DNA from: Frankiales bacterium
GTDB lineage: Bacteria > Actinomycetota > Actinomycetes > S36-B12 > CAIYMF01
Length of the DNA: 64,000 nt
NCBI GenBank assembly: GCA_016125335.1
Contig: WGLY01000035.1
Span: 1 to 64,000 of the forward strand
Direction: 5' to 3'
Shown: piece after piece, positions 43,349-52,148 of the stretch
Numbering within the stretch: the first letter of the stretch is position 1
Layout of the letters: every line of letters begins with the position of its first letter
Notes under the pieces: model-generated
Databases searched by the model: none
What the model was told of the DNA's origin: nothing
What the model saw: the letters and a program-made list of their open reading frames with translations, nothing else
Made by a program: the position numbers and the translations under genes

Positions 43349-44027
43349 GGTGAAGGTCCTGCTGGTCGACGACGAACCCAGGCTCGTCGACGCCGTGCAG
43401 CGCGGTCTGGCGGCCGAGGGCTTCCAAGTCGAGGTGGCCAGGGACGGCGAGCAGGGACTCTGGATGGCCTGTGAAGGCAGCTACGACGTCATCGTCCTAG
43501 ACATCATGCTGCCCAAGCTTAACGGCTACCGGATTTGTCAGAGACTCCGCGACGAGGAGATCTGGACGCCCGTCCTCATGCTCACGGCCAAGGACGGCGA
43601 GCATGACGAAGCGGACGCGTTCGACCTGGGAGCCGATGACTACCTGACGAAGCCGTTCTCCTTCGTTGTGCTGGTGGCGCGCCTGCGCGCGCTGCTACGT
43701 CGTGGTGCACCTGAGCGACCGGTCGTCCTGCAGGCCGGGGATCTCTCTCTGGACCCGGCGCGTCGCCACGTGCTTCGAGCAGACCAAGAGATTGCGTTGA
43801 CGCCCCGAGAGTTCGGGCTCCTGCACTTCCTTCTCCGACGCAAGGGCGACGTCGTCACCAAGAGCGAAATCCTCGCTGCCGTATGGGACGAGAACTACGA
43901 GGGAGATTCCAACGTCGTCGAGGTCTACATCGGCTACCTGCGCCGCAAGATCGACGCGCCCTTCGACCGGCAGGCCATCGAGACGGTGCGCGGCGTGGGC
44001 TACAGGCTCTCAGAAAGCGGAGGGTAG
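43332..44027 (+). CDS. OmpR-family response regulator (second)
   Basis: A 231-aa regulator: receiver domain with DDEPRLVDAV, phospho-acceptor D57 in VIVLDIMLPKLNG, LMLTAKDGEHDEAD and YLTKPFSFVVL; then an OmpR/PhoB winged helix (LTPREFGLLHFLLRRKGDVVTKSEIL, VYIGYLRRKID, TVRGVGYRL). ATG 43332 overlaps the PAP2 gene by 17 bp; a GTG at 43350 directly after the PAP2 stop is an equally good start and gives the usual VKVLLVDDE beginning. Its probable kinase is encoded convergently at 44088-45473. Confidence 0.92.
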   Translation: MRDSGEVKVLLVDDEPRLVDAVQRGLAAEGFQVEVARDGEQGLWMACEGSYDVIVLDIMLPKLNGYRICQRLRDEEIWTPVLMLTAKDGEHDEADAFDLGADDYLTKPFSFVVLVARLRALLRRGAPERPVVLQAGDLSLDPARRHVLRADQEIALTPREFGLLHFLLRRKGDVVTKSEILAAVWDENYEGDSNVVEVYIGYLRRKIDAPFDRQAIETVRGVGYRLSESGG

Positions 44028-44087
44028 TCGGGACAGTAGGCCGCGGTGGCCGCACCGTTGCAGTTGGCTGCACCGACCACGACGACG

Positions 44088-45473
44088 TCATGCTTCCTGA
44101 GCCGGGAGGCGGACGACGAACCGTGCGCCGCTGGTCGAATCCTCCACAGCTACCGTTCCGCCGTGGGCGTGCGCCACCTCGAAGACAATCGCCAGACCCA
44201 GCCCTGCGCCACCGGAGAGGCGGTCCCGCGCCGGATCCAGGCGCACGAACCGGTCAAAGACGCGGTCTCGGTCCCCGACCGGTACCCCCGGCCCGTCGTC
44301 CTGCACGACCAAGACAGCCCACGCGCCCTCGATTCCGACCGAGAGAGCGACCGATGACGTCGCGTAGCGGGCGGCGTTGTCGCACAGGTTGCGCACCAGG
44401 CGTTCGAGCTGCTGACGATCGCCGGATACACGCGCGGGCGCTACGTCGACGGAGACGTCGATGTCTCCCAGCCGCGCAAGGCGATCTGCCTCCATGATCA
44501 TGAGGTCGTCGAGATCGACATCATGATGATCCTGGCGGCTGTCGATCTCGTCCGAGCGCGCGAGCAGCAGCAGGTCGTCCACCAGGGTACTGAGCCGATC
44601 GGTCTCGGCCAGAACCGCAGGGGCTGTATCGGCCCATGGCTGCGACCCGGGATGCTCCAGACCCACCTCGACGGTCGCTCGAATGGCCGCCAGGGGGCTG
44701 CGCAACTCGTGGCTGGCATCAGCGACGAACCGTCGCTGCGTGGCCTGGGAGTCCTGCAACCGATCCAGCATGCTGTTCATTGTGAGCGCGAGCCGACCTA
44801 CCTCATCGTCGGCAGCCGGCACCGGGACTCGCATGTCAAGGTCCGTCGCGCCGATCGCAGCGACCCGCCGACGGATCTCCTCGACTGGGCGGAGGGTTTT
44901 GCCCACGACGAAGTACACCGACGCGGCCACGACCAGCAGGACGACGGGGAATCCGAAGGCAAGAAGGCGTTCGACCGTGGTGACGCTGGCAACCACCGTG
45001 CCAAGCGATTGCGCAACGACCACGATCGCATCGCCGGTTGGCGTGTGAACTCCGCGCGACACGACGACGAACAACTCCTGGTCGGCCACCGGGACGCTCT
45101 GGGTGGAGACTTCGACAGTTCCAGGTGCCGGGCGGGCCGAGGTCAGTGCGGGCTCGCCGTCTATCTCGGGACTGGAGATCAACACGCTCCCTCGGGAGTC
45201 GAGAACCTGGACGACGGAGCGTTCGCTGAGGTTGCCGACGACGATCGCATCGCGGGCGGCTCCCTCCGCCGCCACCGACGTCGCCACGTCACTGGCACGC
45301 TGCTGCGCCGAGTCCCGGACCGTCTGGCTCAGCGACGCACGCAGGATCCACACCATGCCGATTGCCCCGATCGTCAGGGCTGTTGCGACGACGAGAGTCG
45401 CGGCGAGGGTCGAGCGCAGCCTCGCCCCGGGTGGGGCTACCACGCCAGCCCCGCGCCGATCGTGCTGCACCAA
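44088..45473 (-). CDS. Sensor histidine kinase (second)
   Basis: A 461-aa membrane kinase. TM1 about 22-45, an external sensor domain of about 120 residues, TM2 about 171-192, HAMP ([14 protein letters not shown]), H-box [15 protein letters not shown] with H255, N-box [11 protein letters not shown], and G-boxes [18 protein letters not shown] and [19 protein letters not shown]. It pairs with the OmpR-type regulator at 43332-44027, but the two genes run tail to tail with a 60-bp gap, so expression is not operon-coupled. Sensed signal unknown. Confidence 0.92.
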   Translation of the reverse strand: MVQHDRRGAGVVAPPGARLRSTLAATLVVATALTIGAIGMVWILRASLSQTVRDSAQQRASDVATSVAAEGAARDAIVVGNLSERSVVQVLDSRGSVLISSPEIDGEPALTSARPAPGTVEVSTQSVPVADQELFVVVSRGVHTPTGDAIVVVAQSLGTVVASVTTVERLLAFGFPVVLLVVAASVYFVVGKTLRPVEEIRRRVAAIGATDLDMRVPVPAADDEVGRLALTMNSMLDRLQDSQATQRRFVADASHELRSPLAAIRATVEVGLEHPGSQPWADTAPAVLAETDRLSTLVDDLLLLARSDEIDSRQDHHDVDLDDLMIMEADRLARLGDIDVSVDVAPARVSGDRQQLERLVRNLCDNAARYATSSVALSVGIEGAWAVLVVQDDGPGVPVGDRDRVFDRFVRLDPARDRLSGGAGLGLAIVFEVAHAHGGTVAVEDSTSGARFVVRLPAQEA

Positions 45474-45727
45474 TCACGGAACATGGCCGAACGGTACGCA
45501 ACGGTGGCTGTGAAATGGCTGAGTGGCGTCCGCGCCGCCTTGCCGGTCGGGCCTCTCGCGAGCTCGTTCCTCGACTGCAGTCGCACGCCACCGCCAACCG
45601 CTTGGGGAGCTGGAGTCCAGTCTCTCGGCGTCGCTATCCGCGATCGCGTCGACCGTCGTGTCGCGTCGCACTTCTGCACACCTCCCGGTGACGCCATCGC
45701 AGCAGGCGGTGGAACCCAACGGACGGG

Positions 45728-45937
45728 ATGAAGATGGACCACGAGGAAATGGCTGGGTTGCCGGCGCTGCTTGACGTCCCGGAGGCCGCCCGCGTGCTGG
45801 GCATCGGCCGATCATTGGCCTACGAGCTCGTGCGCCGCGGTGACTGGCCCACGGAGGTACTGAGGATCGGGAAACTCATCAAGATCCCAAGTGCGCCGCT
45901 CCTCCGGCTGCTGAGGGGGGACCGGCCACAACAGTGA
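45728..45937 (+). CDS. AlpA/excisionase-like helix-turn-helix protein
   Basis: A 69-aa protein with a MerR/AlpA-type winged helix: LLDVPEAARVLGIGRSLAYELVRRGDWPTEVLRIGKLIKIPSAPLLRLL matches the excisionase DNA-binding fold (HTH_17-like). It lies 161 bp upstream of the integrase in the same direction, the usual place for a recombination directionality factor. It probably directs excision with the integrase. Several ATG codons (45728, 45734, 45749) are possible starts. Confidence 0.88.
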   Translation: MKMDHEEMAGLPALLDVPEAARVLGIGRSLAYELVRRGDWPTEVLRIGKLIKIPSAPLLRLLRGDRPQQ

Positions 45938-46098
45938 TGGCCGGCCTGGGGCGCTGGCGAGTGCACTCGCACCTTCCCGGTCCGTCGGGCGCGCGCGGAG
46001 AGACGCCCGCAATGGGACCACTGGCAGCGTCTGCACGACCTGGGGCCCGTGGTGTTGAAGCCTGTCGACTCATCAGAAGTGCCTACCAGGAGTAGCTC

Positions 46099-47274
46099 GT
46101 GAGCCGGACCGCCAAGGACTCCGTCCGCAAGGTGACGCTGCGCGATGGCAGGGTCCGATGGCGGTGCGTCGTCGACGCCGGCATCGACGTCGACGGTCAC
46201 CGTCGACAGCTCACGCGCACGTTCGACACGATGAAGGAGGCGCGCAACTTCGTCGCGTCGACGCGAGTACTAATCAGCACCGGCGCCTATGTCGGCAAAG
46301 TGGACATGACCCTCGCCGAGTACGCGCAACTGTGGCTGACGTCGCGCAAGCATGCGGTCCGGCCCAAGACGCTCGAGGGCTACTCGGTCGCCCTGGATCG
46401 GGCCCTGCGCAAGTTCGGGCACCGGCGGCTCGATCAAGTGTCGAAGGCCGATCTCGTCGCGCTGGTCGCTGACATGCGCAGCGAACCGCGTCCGGCCGCG
46501 AGCCGAACGGTGAACCTCACCCTCGGTGTGCTGCGCCAGGTCTTCAAGGCGGCTGTCCGCGAGGGCCTTGTCGTGCGTAGTCCTGCGGCGATGGTGGACC
46601 TGCTCCCGCAGCCGGCGCAGGAGATGCAGGCGTGGACGCCCGAGGAGGCGGCCACGTTCTTGCGCGCTGTTGCCGATCACCCGTGGGCGGGCGCATACGC
46701 GCTCAGCCTGTCGGGTCTTCGCCGTGGAGAGGTGCTGGGCATCCGCTGGGACGACGTGCAGCTCAGCGGCGACCTCCCGCACGTGCTCGTGCGCAGGTCG
46801 CGCGTCCAGCTCGGTCGAGATGGCGGCGGCGTGGTGGAGGGCGAGCCCAAGTCCGCACGATCGAGACGCTTGGTACCGCTGGCCCCGTTCGCGGTGGAGG
46901 CCCTCGTCGCGACGAATCGCCAGCAGGCCGCCGATCGCGCGAGGCTGGGGACGGACTACCAAGACCTGGGCTTCGTATGTGCCGACGCGTCGGGGCGACC
47001 ACCTCGGCCGGAGACCTACTCCAGCGTCTTCCACCGATTGGCGAGCGGGGCCGGCCTTCGTCGCGTTCGTCTGCACGACCTCCGCCACACGAGCGTGACT
47101 CTGATGCTCAACGCCGGGATTCCCGTGCACGTCGTGGCGAGCATCCATGGGCACGACCCCATCATCACGCAGCGGATCTACGCCCATACGCGGCACGACG
47201 ATGCGGTCGCGGCTATGAACACCCTGGACCGCATCCTGCGTCGGGACGACGGGGCGCCGCAGATGTCTTTGTGA
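46099..47274 (+). CDS. int: Tyrosine recombinase (integrase)
   Basis: A 391-aa site-specific integrase: an N-terminal arm-binding region (about 8-60), SAM-like core-binding domain (about 66-160) and catalytic domain with R208 (SGLRRGEVLGI), K251 (EPKSARSRR), H326-x2-R329 (LHDLRHTSV), H352 (IHGHDP) and nucleophile Y361 (RIYAHT). All catalytic residues are in place. The GTG start has AGGAG upstream. The gene ends 72 bp from the att core of tRNA-Phe and will insert the element there. An arm-type repeat overlaps its 3' end. Confidence 0.95.
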   Translation: MSRTAKDSVRKVTLRDGRVRWRCVVDAGIDVDGHRRQLTRTFDTMKEARNFVASTRVLISTGAYVGKVDMTLAEYAQLWLTSRKHAVRPKTLEGYSVALDRALRKFGHRRLDQVSKADLVALVADMRSEPRPAASRTVNLTLGVLRQVFKAAVREGLVVRSPAAMVDLLPQPAQEMQAWTPEEAATFLRAVADHPWAGAYALSLSGLRRGEVLGIRWDDVQLSGDLPHVLVRRSRVQLGRDGGGVVEGEPKSARSRRLVPLAPFAVEALVATNRQQAADRARLGTDYQDLGFVCADASGRPPRPETYSSVFHRLASGAGLRRVRLHDLRHTSVTLMLNAGIPVHVVASIHGHDPIITQRIYAHTRHDDAVAAMNTLDRILRRDDGAPQMSL

Positions 47275-47288
47275 GAGATTGTGAGAGG
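47268..47288 (+). repeat. Arm-type direct repeat, right copy
   Basis: Twenty-one bases matching 27386-27406 at 19 positions, same orientation, overlapping the integrase stop codon. It lies 59 bp from the right att core and is a candidate integrase arm site. Confidence 0.6.
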
Positions 47289-47313
47289 CCCGGGTCGATG
47301 ACCCGGGCCTCTC
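47283..47313. terminator. Hairpin between integrase and tRNA-Phe
   Basis: Arms 47283-47296 and 47300-47313 are perfect 14-bp complements with a 3-nt loop. It can terminate the integrase transcript and the leftward tRNA-Phe transcript. It replaces the ancestral hairpin (27185-27212) separated from the tRNA by insertion. Confidence 0.85.
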
Positions 47314-47345
47314 GACGTTCATCAGGCCTCTGACCTGCAGTGATG

Positions 47346-47422
47346 TGGTGGCCAGGGGCGGGGTCGAACCGCCGACCTTCCGATTTTCAGTCGGACGCTC
47401 GTACCAACTGAGCTACCTGGCC
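47346..47422 (-). tRNA. tRNA-Phe (GAA)
   Basis: A 74-nt cloverleaf plus encoded CCA (47346-47348). Acceptor arm GGCCAGG pairs with CCTGGCC; D-arm region GCTCAGTTGGTA; anticodon stem-loop TCCGA-CTGAAAA-TCGGA with anticodon GAA; T arm GGTTCGACC. It is complete and functional in appearance, with its 3' 44 bases supplied by the element's att copy. Confidence 0.97.
47347..47390 (-). repeat. attR: 3' part of tRNA-Phe
   Basis: Forty-four bases identical to 27238-27281. Identity ends at 47390 inside the anticodon stem-loop, which marks the likely extent of the recombination core. The intact tRNA is restored on this side. Confidence 0.95.
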
Positions 47423-47488
47423 GTCGCCGCCGCAGCGGCCCGCAGATCCTAGCCCAGCCACGTCGGCCACCCCCAAATCCCCATCTGG

Positions 47489-48751
47489 TCAGGCGAGGGC
47501 GAGCGGATCGGAGAGGACGGCGCGCAGGGGGGCCTGGGCGGCCCCGACGACCGCGGCGTCGCGGCCCAGGCGGGAGGCGGCCAGCCGCACCGGGGCCCAC
47601 CGGGCCGAGAGCACGCGGCGCGCGACCACCTCGGCGACCCCGTCCTCCAGCCACGGGAACAGCGGGGCGAACACGCCGCCGAGCACCACGGTGTCGACGT
47701 CGAAGAGGTTCACCAGGGCGGCCACGCCGACGCCGAGCGACTCCGCCGCCTCGCGCAGCGCCGTCACCGCCCGCTCGTCGCCGCGCTCGAGCCGAGCGAG
47801 CAGGGGGCCGACGGCGTCCTCGCCGATGACCGGCTCCTCGCGGACCCCGGCGCGGCGCAGGATCCAGTCCAGGCCGGCCACCTGCTCGAGGCAGCCGCGC
47901 GCCCCGCAGCGGCACTCCGGCCCGTCCGGGGCCACGGTGAGGTGACCGAGCTCGCCGCCGAAGCCGCGGGTGCCCCGGTGCAGCCGGCCGTCGAGCACGA
48001 CGCCGGCGCCGACGCCGACGTCGCCGTTGACGAGCACGAAGCTGTCGGCGTCGCCGTGGCCGCCGGACCACAGCTCGCCGAGCGCCGCGAGGTTGGCCTC
48101 GTTGTCGAGGATCACCGCGCCGGGCCAGGCGGTGACGGCGTAGCCGCGCAGCCGCTCGACCACCGCGACGTCGGTCCAGCCCAGGTTCGGCGCCAGGCGC
48201 AGGGTCTGCTCCCCCAGGTCCACCAGGCCCGGCACGGCGACGCCGATGCCGCGCACCGGCAGGCCCTCGTCGTAGGCGGCCGCCATGGCGTCGTCGACCA
48301 GGCGGGCGGCCGAGCGCAGCACGGCGCTCGGGGCGCGGTCGCGCTGGTCGCCGCTGCGGGCGACCCGGTGGCGCACGCCGCCGGCCAGGTCCACCACCAC
48401 GGCGGCCAGGCCGTCGACGTTGACCTCCAGGCCGATCCCCGCGCCGCCGTCCGGGTTGAGGACGAGGTCGGTGCCGGGCCGCCCGACGCCGCTCGGGGCG
48501 CGCGTGCCGCGCTCGCTCACGAGCCCGGCGTCGAGCAGGCCGTCGACGATGCTGCCGACCGTGGCCCGGGTGAGCCCTGTGCGGGCGGCCACGCGCGCGC
48601 GGCTGAGCGGGCCGTCGGCCACAACGGAGCCGAGCACCAGCGCGGCGTTGTGGCGGCGCACGTCGGCCTGGTCGGTGGGACGGGGGCGCTCGTCGCGCAG
48701 CGGCCCCGCGGGACGCAGCGGAGCGGCTCCGGAGCCTGTCGACACGGCCAC
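47489..48751 (-). CDS. ROK-family transcriptional regulator (XylR-like)
   Basis: A protein of about 420 aa: N-terminal winged helix ([49 protein letters not shown]) and a ROK sugar-kinase-like domain with [10 protein letters not shown], the [10 protein letters not shown] zinc cluster and [26 protein letters not shown]. The position divergent from xylA-xylB indicates a xylose-responsive repressor. The GTG at 48751 is preferred over the longer frame reading across the xylA promoter. The gene ends 67 bp upstream of tRNA-Phe. Confidence 0.9.
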   Translation of the reverse strand: MAVSTGSGAAPLRPAGPLRDERPRPTDQADVRRHNAALVLGSVVADGPLSRARVAARTGLTRATVGSIVDGLLDAGLVSERGTRAPSGVGRPGTDLVLNPDGGAGIGLEVNVDGLAAVVVDLAGGVRHRVARSGDQRDRAPSAVLRSAARLVDDAMAAAYDEGLPVRGIGVAVPGLVDLGEQTLRLAPNLGWTDVAVVERLRGYAVTAWPGAVILDNEANLAALGELWSGGHGDADSFVLVNGDVGVGAGVVLDGRLHRGTRGFGGELGHLTVAPDGPECRCGARGCLEQVAGLDWILRRAGVREEPVIGEDAVGPLLARLERGDERAVTALREAAESLGVGVAALVNLFDVDTVVLGGVFAPLFPWLEDGVAEVVARRVLSARWAPVRLAASRLGRDAAVVGAAQAPLRAVLSDPLALA

Positions 48752-48812
48752 CCCCGGCGAGTATGTTTGGGCGCTGAACGAATAGTAGTGCATCGAGGAC
48801 CAGGAGCCCGCC
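48752..48812. promoter_or_regulatory. Divergent xylA / ROK-repressor promoter region
   Basis: A 61-bp gap between two divergent genes is locally AT-richer (GTATGTTTGG, GAACGAATAGTAG) and must contain the control sites of both. GTTTGGGCGCTGAAC has imperfect dyad symmetry and is a candidate operator for the ROK protein. No clear -35/-10 pair was assigned. Confidence 0.45.
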
Positions 48813-49982
48813 ATGACCGCGTTTCCGGCACCGTCACCCGCCGACAAGTTCACCTTCGGGCTCTGGACCGTGGGCTGGCAGGCCCGCGACCCGTTCGGCG
48901 ACGCCACCCGGCCCTGGCTCGACCCGGTCGAGTCGGTGCACCGGCTCGCCGAGCTCGGCGCCTACGGCGTCACCTTCCACGACGACGACCTGATCCCGTT
49001 CGGCGCCGACGCCGACGAGCGCGCGAAGGTCATCGCGCGGTTCAAGGACGCGCTCGCCGAGACCGGCATGCAGGTGCCGATGATGACCACCAACACCTTC
49101 ACCCACCCGGTGTTCAAGGACGGCGCGTTCACCAGCAACGACCGCGACATCCGGCGCTTCGCCGTCCGCAAGATCATGCGCAACCTCGACCTCGCGGCCG
49201 AGCTCGGTGCGCACACCTACGTGTTCTGGGGCGGGCGCGAGGGCGCCGAGATCGACGCCGGCAAGAACGTGCGCGACGCGCTCTCCCGCTACAAGGAGGG
49301 CCTCGACCTCCTCTGCCAGTACGTGATCGACAAGGGCTACGGCATCCGGTTCGCCATCGAGCCCAAGCCCAACGAGCCGCGCGGCGACATCCTGCTGCCG
49401 ACGATCGGCCACGCGCTGGCGTTCATCAACGAGCTCGAGCACTCGGAGATGGTGGGCCTCAACCCCGAGGTGGGCCACGAGCAGATGGCCGGGCTCAACT
49501 TCATGCACGGCATCGCGCAGGCGCTGTGGCACGGCAAGCTCTTCCACATCGACCTCAACGGCCAGCACGGCCCGAAGTACGACCAGGACCTCGTCTTCGG
49601 CCACGGCGACCTCATCAACGCGTTCTTCCTCGTCGACCTCCTCGAGAGCGCCGGCTACGAGGGCCCGCGGCACTTCGACTACAAGCCGATGCGCACCGAG
49701 GACATCACCGGCGTGTGGGCGTCGGCCGCGGCGAACATGCGCACCTACATCGTGCTGCGCGAGCGGGCGAAGGCCTTCCGCGCCGACCCGCGCGTGCAGG
49801 ACGCACTGGAGGCCTCGCGCGTGCCCGGCACCGGCGTGGCCACCCTCGCCGAGGGCGAGACCTACGACGACCTCGCTGCCGACGTCGACGCGACGTTCGA
49901 CGTCGAGGCCGCCGGGCAGCGCGGCTACCACTACGCCCAGCTCGACCAGCTCGCGCTCGAGCACCTGCTCGGCACGGCCTGA
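48813..49982 (+). CDS. xylA: Xylose isomerase
   Basis: A 389-aa class I (actinobacterial-length) xylose isomerase, converting D-xylose to D-xylulose with divalent metals. Hallmarks are [17 protein letters not shown] at the start, [14 protein letters not shown] with the catalytic His, the [11 protein letters not shown] strand, [13 protein letters not shown] with metal-binding Glu, [13 protein letters not shown] and [21 protein letters not shown] precedes the ATG. xylB begins 2 bp after its stop codon. A ROK-type repressor is encoded divergently. Confidence 0.97.
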   Translation: MTAFPAPSPADKFTFGLWTVGWQARDPFGDATRPWLDPVESVHRLAELGAYGVTFHDDDLIPFGADADERAKVIARFKDALAETGMQVPMMTTNTFTHPVFKDGAFTSNDRDIRRFAVRKIMRNLDLAAELGAHTYVFWGGREGAEIDAGKNVRDALSRYKEGLDLLCQYVIDKGYGIRFAIEPKPNEPRGDILLPTIGHALAFINELEHSEMVGLNPEVGHEQMAGLNFMHGIAQALWHGKLFHIDLNGQHGPKYDQDLVFGHGDLINAFFLVDLLESAGYEGPRHFDYKPMRTEDITGVWASAAANMRTYIVLRERAKAFRADPRVQDALEASRVPGTGVATLAEGETYDDLAADVDATFDVEAAGQRGYHYAQLDQLALEHLLGTA

Positions 49983-49984
49983 CC

Positions 49985-51391
49985 GTGGCGCGCCTGCTCG
50001 TCGCCGGGGTCGACTCCTCGACCCAGTCGTGCAAGGTGGTCGTCCGCGACGCGCGTACGGGGGAGCTGGTGCGCTCCGGCCGGGCGCCGCACCCGGACGG
50101 CACCGAGGTGGACCCCGCCGCGTGGGCGCACGCGCTGCGCGCGGCGCTCGCCGACGCCGGCGGCCTCGAGGACGTCGCCGCGCTCGCGGTCGGCGGGCAG
50201 CAGCACGGGATGGTGCTGCTCGACGAGTTCGGCGCCGTCGTGCGCCCGGCGCTGCTGTGGAACGACACCCGCTCGGCCGGCGCCGCCGCCGACCTCGTGA
50301 CCGAGCTCGGTGCCGACACGTGGGCCCGCGTCACCGGCACGGTGCCGGTCGCGGCGATCACCGTGTCGAAGCTGCGCTGGGTCGCCGAGCACGACGCGCA
50401 CGGAGCCGAGCGGGCGGCGTCGGTGTGCCTGCCGCACGACTGGCTCACCCGGCTGCTGCGCGGCGGCGACGAGCTGACCACGGACCGGGGCGACGCCAGC
50501 GGCACGGGCTACTGGTCGCCGACGTCGGGCGCCTACCAGGACGACCTGCTGGTGCGCGCCTTCGGCCGCACCCTGGGGGTCCCGCGGGTCGCCGGGCCGA
50601 CGGAGGAGGTCGGGCAGGTCGCCCCGCACTGGGGTGCCGCGCCGGACGCGCTGCTCGCCCCGGGCACGGGCGACAACATGGCCGCTGCGCTCGGCCTCGA
50701 CGCCCGCCCCGGCGACGTCGTGGTGTCCCTGGGCACCTCAGGCACGGCGTTCGCGGTGTCGGACGTCGCCACGCACGACGCCTCGGGGCTCGTCGCCGGC
50801 TTCGCCGACGCGACTGGACGGTTCCTGCCGCTCGTGTGCACGCTCAACGCCGCCCAGGTGCTCGACGTCGCCCGGCGGATGACCGGGACCGGCACCGAGG
50901 CCTTCGACGCCCTCGCGCTCGCGGCCGAGCCGGGCGCGGGCGGGCTCACCCTGCTGCCGTACCTGGCCGGGGAGCGGACGCCGAACCGCCCGGACGCCAC
51001 GGGGGTCCTGGCCGGGCTCACCGTGTCGAACGGGACGCCGGAGAACCTGGCCCGGGCGGCGGTGGAGGGGATGCTCTGCGGGCTCGCCGACGCCGTCGAC
51101 GCGCTGGTGGCCCAGGACGTCCCGGTGGAGCGCGTGATCCTCATCGGCGGCGCGGCGCGCTCGGCGGCGGTGGCCGCCGTGGCACCCGCGGTGCTCGGCC
51201 GTCCCGTGCTCGTCGCCGAGCCCGGCGAGTACGTCGCCGACGGCGCGGCCCGTCAGGCCGCGCAGACGCTGCTCGCCCGCCACGGCGAGGCGCCGGCCTG
51301 GCCGGCCACGGCGGGCACGTGGGTGCGGGCCGAGCCGACCCCGCAGGTGCGCGAGGCCTACGCCGTGCTGCGCGACGCGTCCCCGGGATGA
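49985..51391 (+). CDS. xylB: Xylulokinase
   Basis: A 468-aa FGGY-family kinase that phosphorylates D-xylulose. Motifs include [15 protein letters not shown] (phosphate 1), [35 protein letters not shown] (phosphate 2) and [25 protein letters not shown] (adenosine region). The GTG start follows the xylA stop by 2 bp, so the two are translated together. A strong hairpin follows at 51459-51492. Confidence 0.95.
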   Translation: MARLLVAGVDSSTQSCKVVVRDARTGELVRSGRAPHPDGTEVDPAAWAHALRAALADAGGLEDVAALAVGGQQHGMVLLDEFGAVVRPALLWNDTRSAGAAADLVTELGADTWARVTGTVPVAAITVSKLRWVAEHDAHGAERAASVCLPHDWLTRLLRGGDELTTDRGDASGTGYWSPTSGAYQDDLLVRAFGRTLGVPRVAGPTEEVGQVAPHWGAAPDALLAPGTGDNMAAALGLDARPGDVVVSLGTSGTAFAVSDVATHDASGLVAGFADATGRFLPLVCTLNAAQVLDVARRMTGTGTEAFDALALAAEPGAGGLTLLPYLAGERTPNRPDATGVLAGLTVSNGTPENLARAAVEGMLCGLADAVDALVAQDVPVERVILIGGAARSAAVAAVAPAVLGRPVLVAEPGEYVADGAARQAAQTLLARHGEAPAWPATAGTWVRAEPTPQVREAYAVLRDASPG

Positions 51392-51458
51392 CCCGGCGCC
51401 CGGCTCAGCCGCCGGGCACAGGCTCCGGGCACCGACCTCCCTCGGGTGCCCGGCAACG

Positions 51459-51492
51459 ACGAAGGGGCGCCGCGAGAGCGGCGCCCCTTCGT
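51459..51492 (+). terminator. Hairpin terminator of xylAB / tRNA-Asp
   Basis: Arms 51459-51473 and 51478-51492 (15 bp, perfect) around the loop GAGA lie 67 bp past xylB. Located directly 3' of the leftward tRNA-Asp, it can serve both strands. Confidence 0.88.
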
Positions 51493-51497
51493 GCGAG

Positions 51498-51571
51498 CGA
51501 CCCCGACCGGGCTCGAACCGGCGACCTCCGCCGTGACAGGGCGGCGCGCTAACCAACTGCGCTACGGGGCC
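51498..51571 (-). tRNA. tRNA-Asp (GTC)
   Basis: A 74-nt cloverleaf. Acceptor GGCCCCG pairs with CGGGGTC (one G-U), anticodon loop CTGTCAC gives GTC, T arm GGTTCGAGCC. No CCA is encoded. It is 20 bp downstream of tRNA-Glu on the same strand, likely one transcript. Confidence 0.95.
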
Positions 51572-51591
51572 TTGCGTGGTGCTGTCGTGCG

Positions 51592-51664
51592 TACCCCCAA
51601 CGGGATTCGAACCCGTGCTGCCGCCGTGAAAGGGCGGTGTCCTGGGCCACTAGACGATGGGGGC
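51592..51664 (-). tRNA. tRNA-Glu (TTC)
   Basis: A 73-nt cloverleaf with acceptor GCCCCCA/TGGGGGT (G-U at the first pair), anticodon loop CTTTCAC giving TTC, and T loop GGTTCGAATCC. No CCA is encoded. It precedes tRNA-Asp in the same transcript. Confidence 0.95.
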
Positions 51665-51793
51665 CGGTCGTGCAGGCCTGTCCGACGTCGCCCGTCGGGG
51701 GACCGGGAGAGCATACGGGACGTCCGGCCCCGGCAACAAAACGGCGCCGGACGCCGCCCGCTGCTCGGGTGGTGCTCCTGCCAGGATGCCACC

Positions 51794-52138
51794 GTGCTCG
51801 ACATCCCGCGGGAGCAGTTCGAGGACCTCGTCGCGCAGGCCCTCGACGAGATCCCCGACGAGCTGGCCCGCCTCGTCGACAACGTGGTGTTCGTCGTGGA
51901 GGACGACTCGCCCGGCGGCGACCTGCTCGGGCTCTACGAGGGCATCCCGCTCACCGAGCGCGGGAGCTGGTACGCCGGCGCCCTCCCGGACCGGATCTCG
52001 ATCTACCGGCTCCCCATCCTGGCGCTGTGCGACACGGAGGACGACGTGGTCGACGAGGTGCACGTGACCGTGGTGCACGAGATCGCCCACCACTTCGGCA
52101 TCGACGACGACCGCCTGCACGAGCTCGGCTACGACTGA
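51794..52138 (+). CDS. Small zincin metallopeptidase-family protein
   Basis: A 114-aa protein of the actinobacterial metallopeptidase (DUF1025-type) family. The zinc motif HEIAHHFGID (H95, E96, H99) near the C terminus is complete, and IPLTERGSWYAGALPDRISIYRLPIL precedes it. It is small and lacks a signal peptide, so it is probably cytoplasmic. The GTG start at 51794 is preferred. It is convergent with the large GGDEF protein, with a 10-bp gap. Substrate unknown. Confidence 0.88.
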   Translation: MLDIPREQFEDLVAQALDEIPDELARLVDNVVFVVEDDSPGGDLLGLYEGIPLTERGSWYAGALPDRISIYRLPILALCDTEDDVVDEVHVTVVHEIAHHFGIDDDRLHELGYD

Positions 52139-52148
52139 GCGCCCGTCG

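Larger units (their letters stand above)
27238..47390. mobile_element. Integrative mobilizable element in tRNA-Phe (about 20.1 kb)
   Basis: The element is bounded by 44-bp identical direct repeats at 27238-27281 and 47347-47390. The right repeat is the 3' part of an intact tRNA-Phe gene and the left one is the displaced chromosomal fragment. Inside are a MobF relaxase-helicase at the left end and an AlpA-like excisionase plus tyrosine integrase at the right end, next to the tRNA. No FtsK/TraB-like translocase, type IV coupling ATPase, mating-pore protein or Rep protein is visible. Cargo is centred on cell-envelope functions: ABC export, two two-component systems and lipid phosphatases. Its unit length, counting one repeat, is 20,109 bp. 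Confidence 0.92.
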
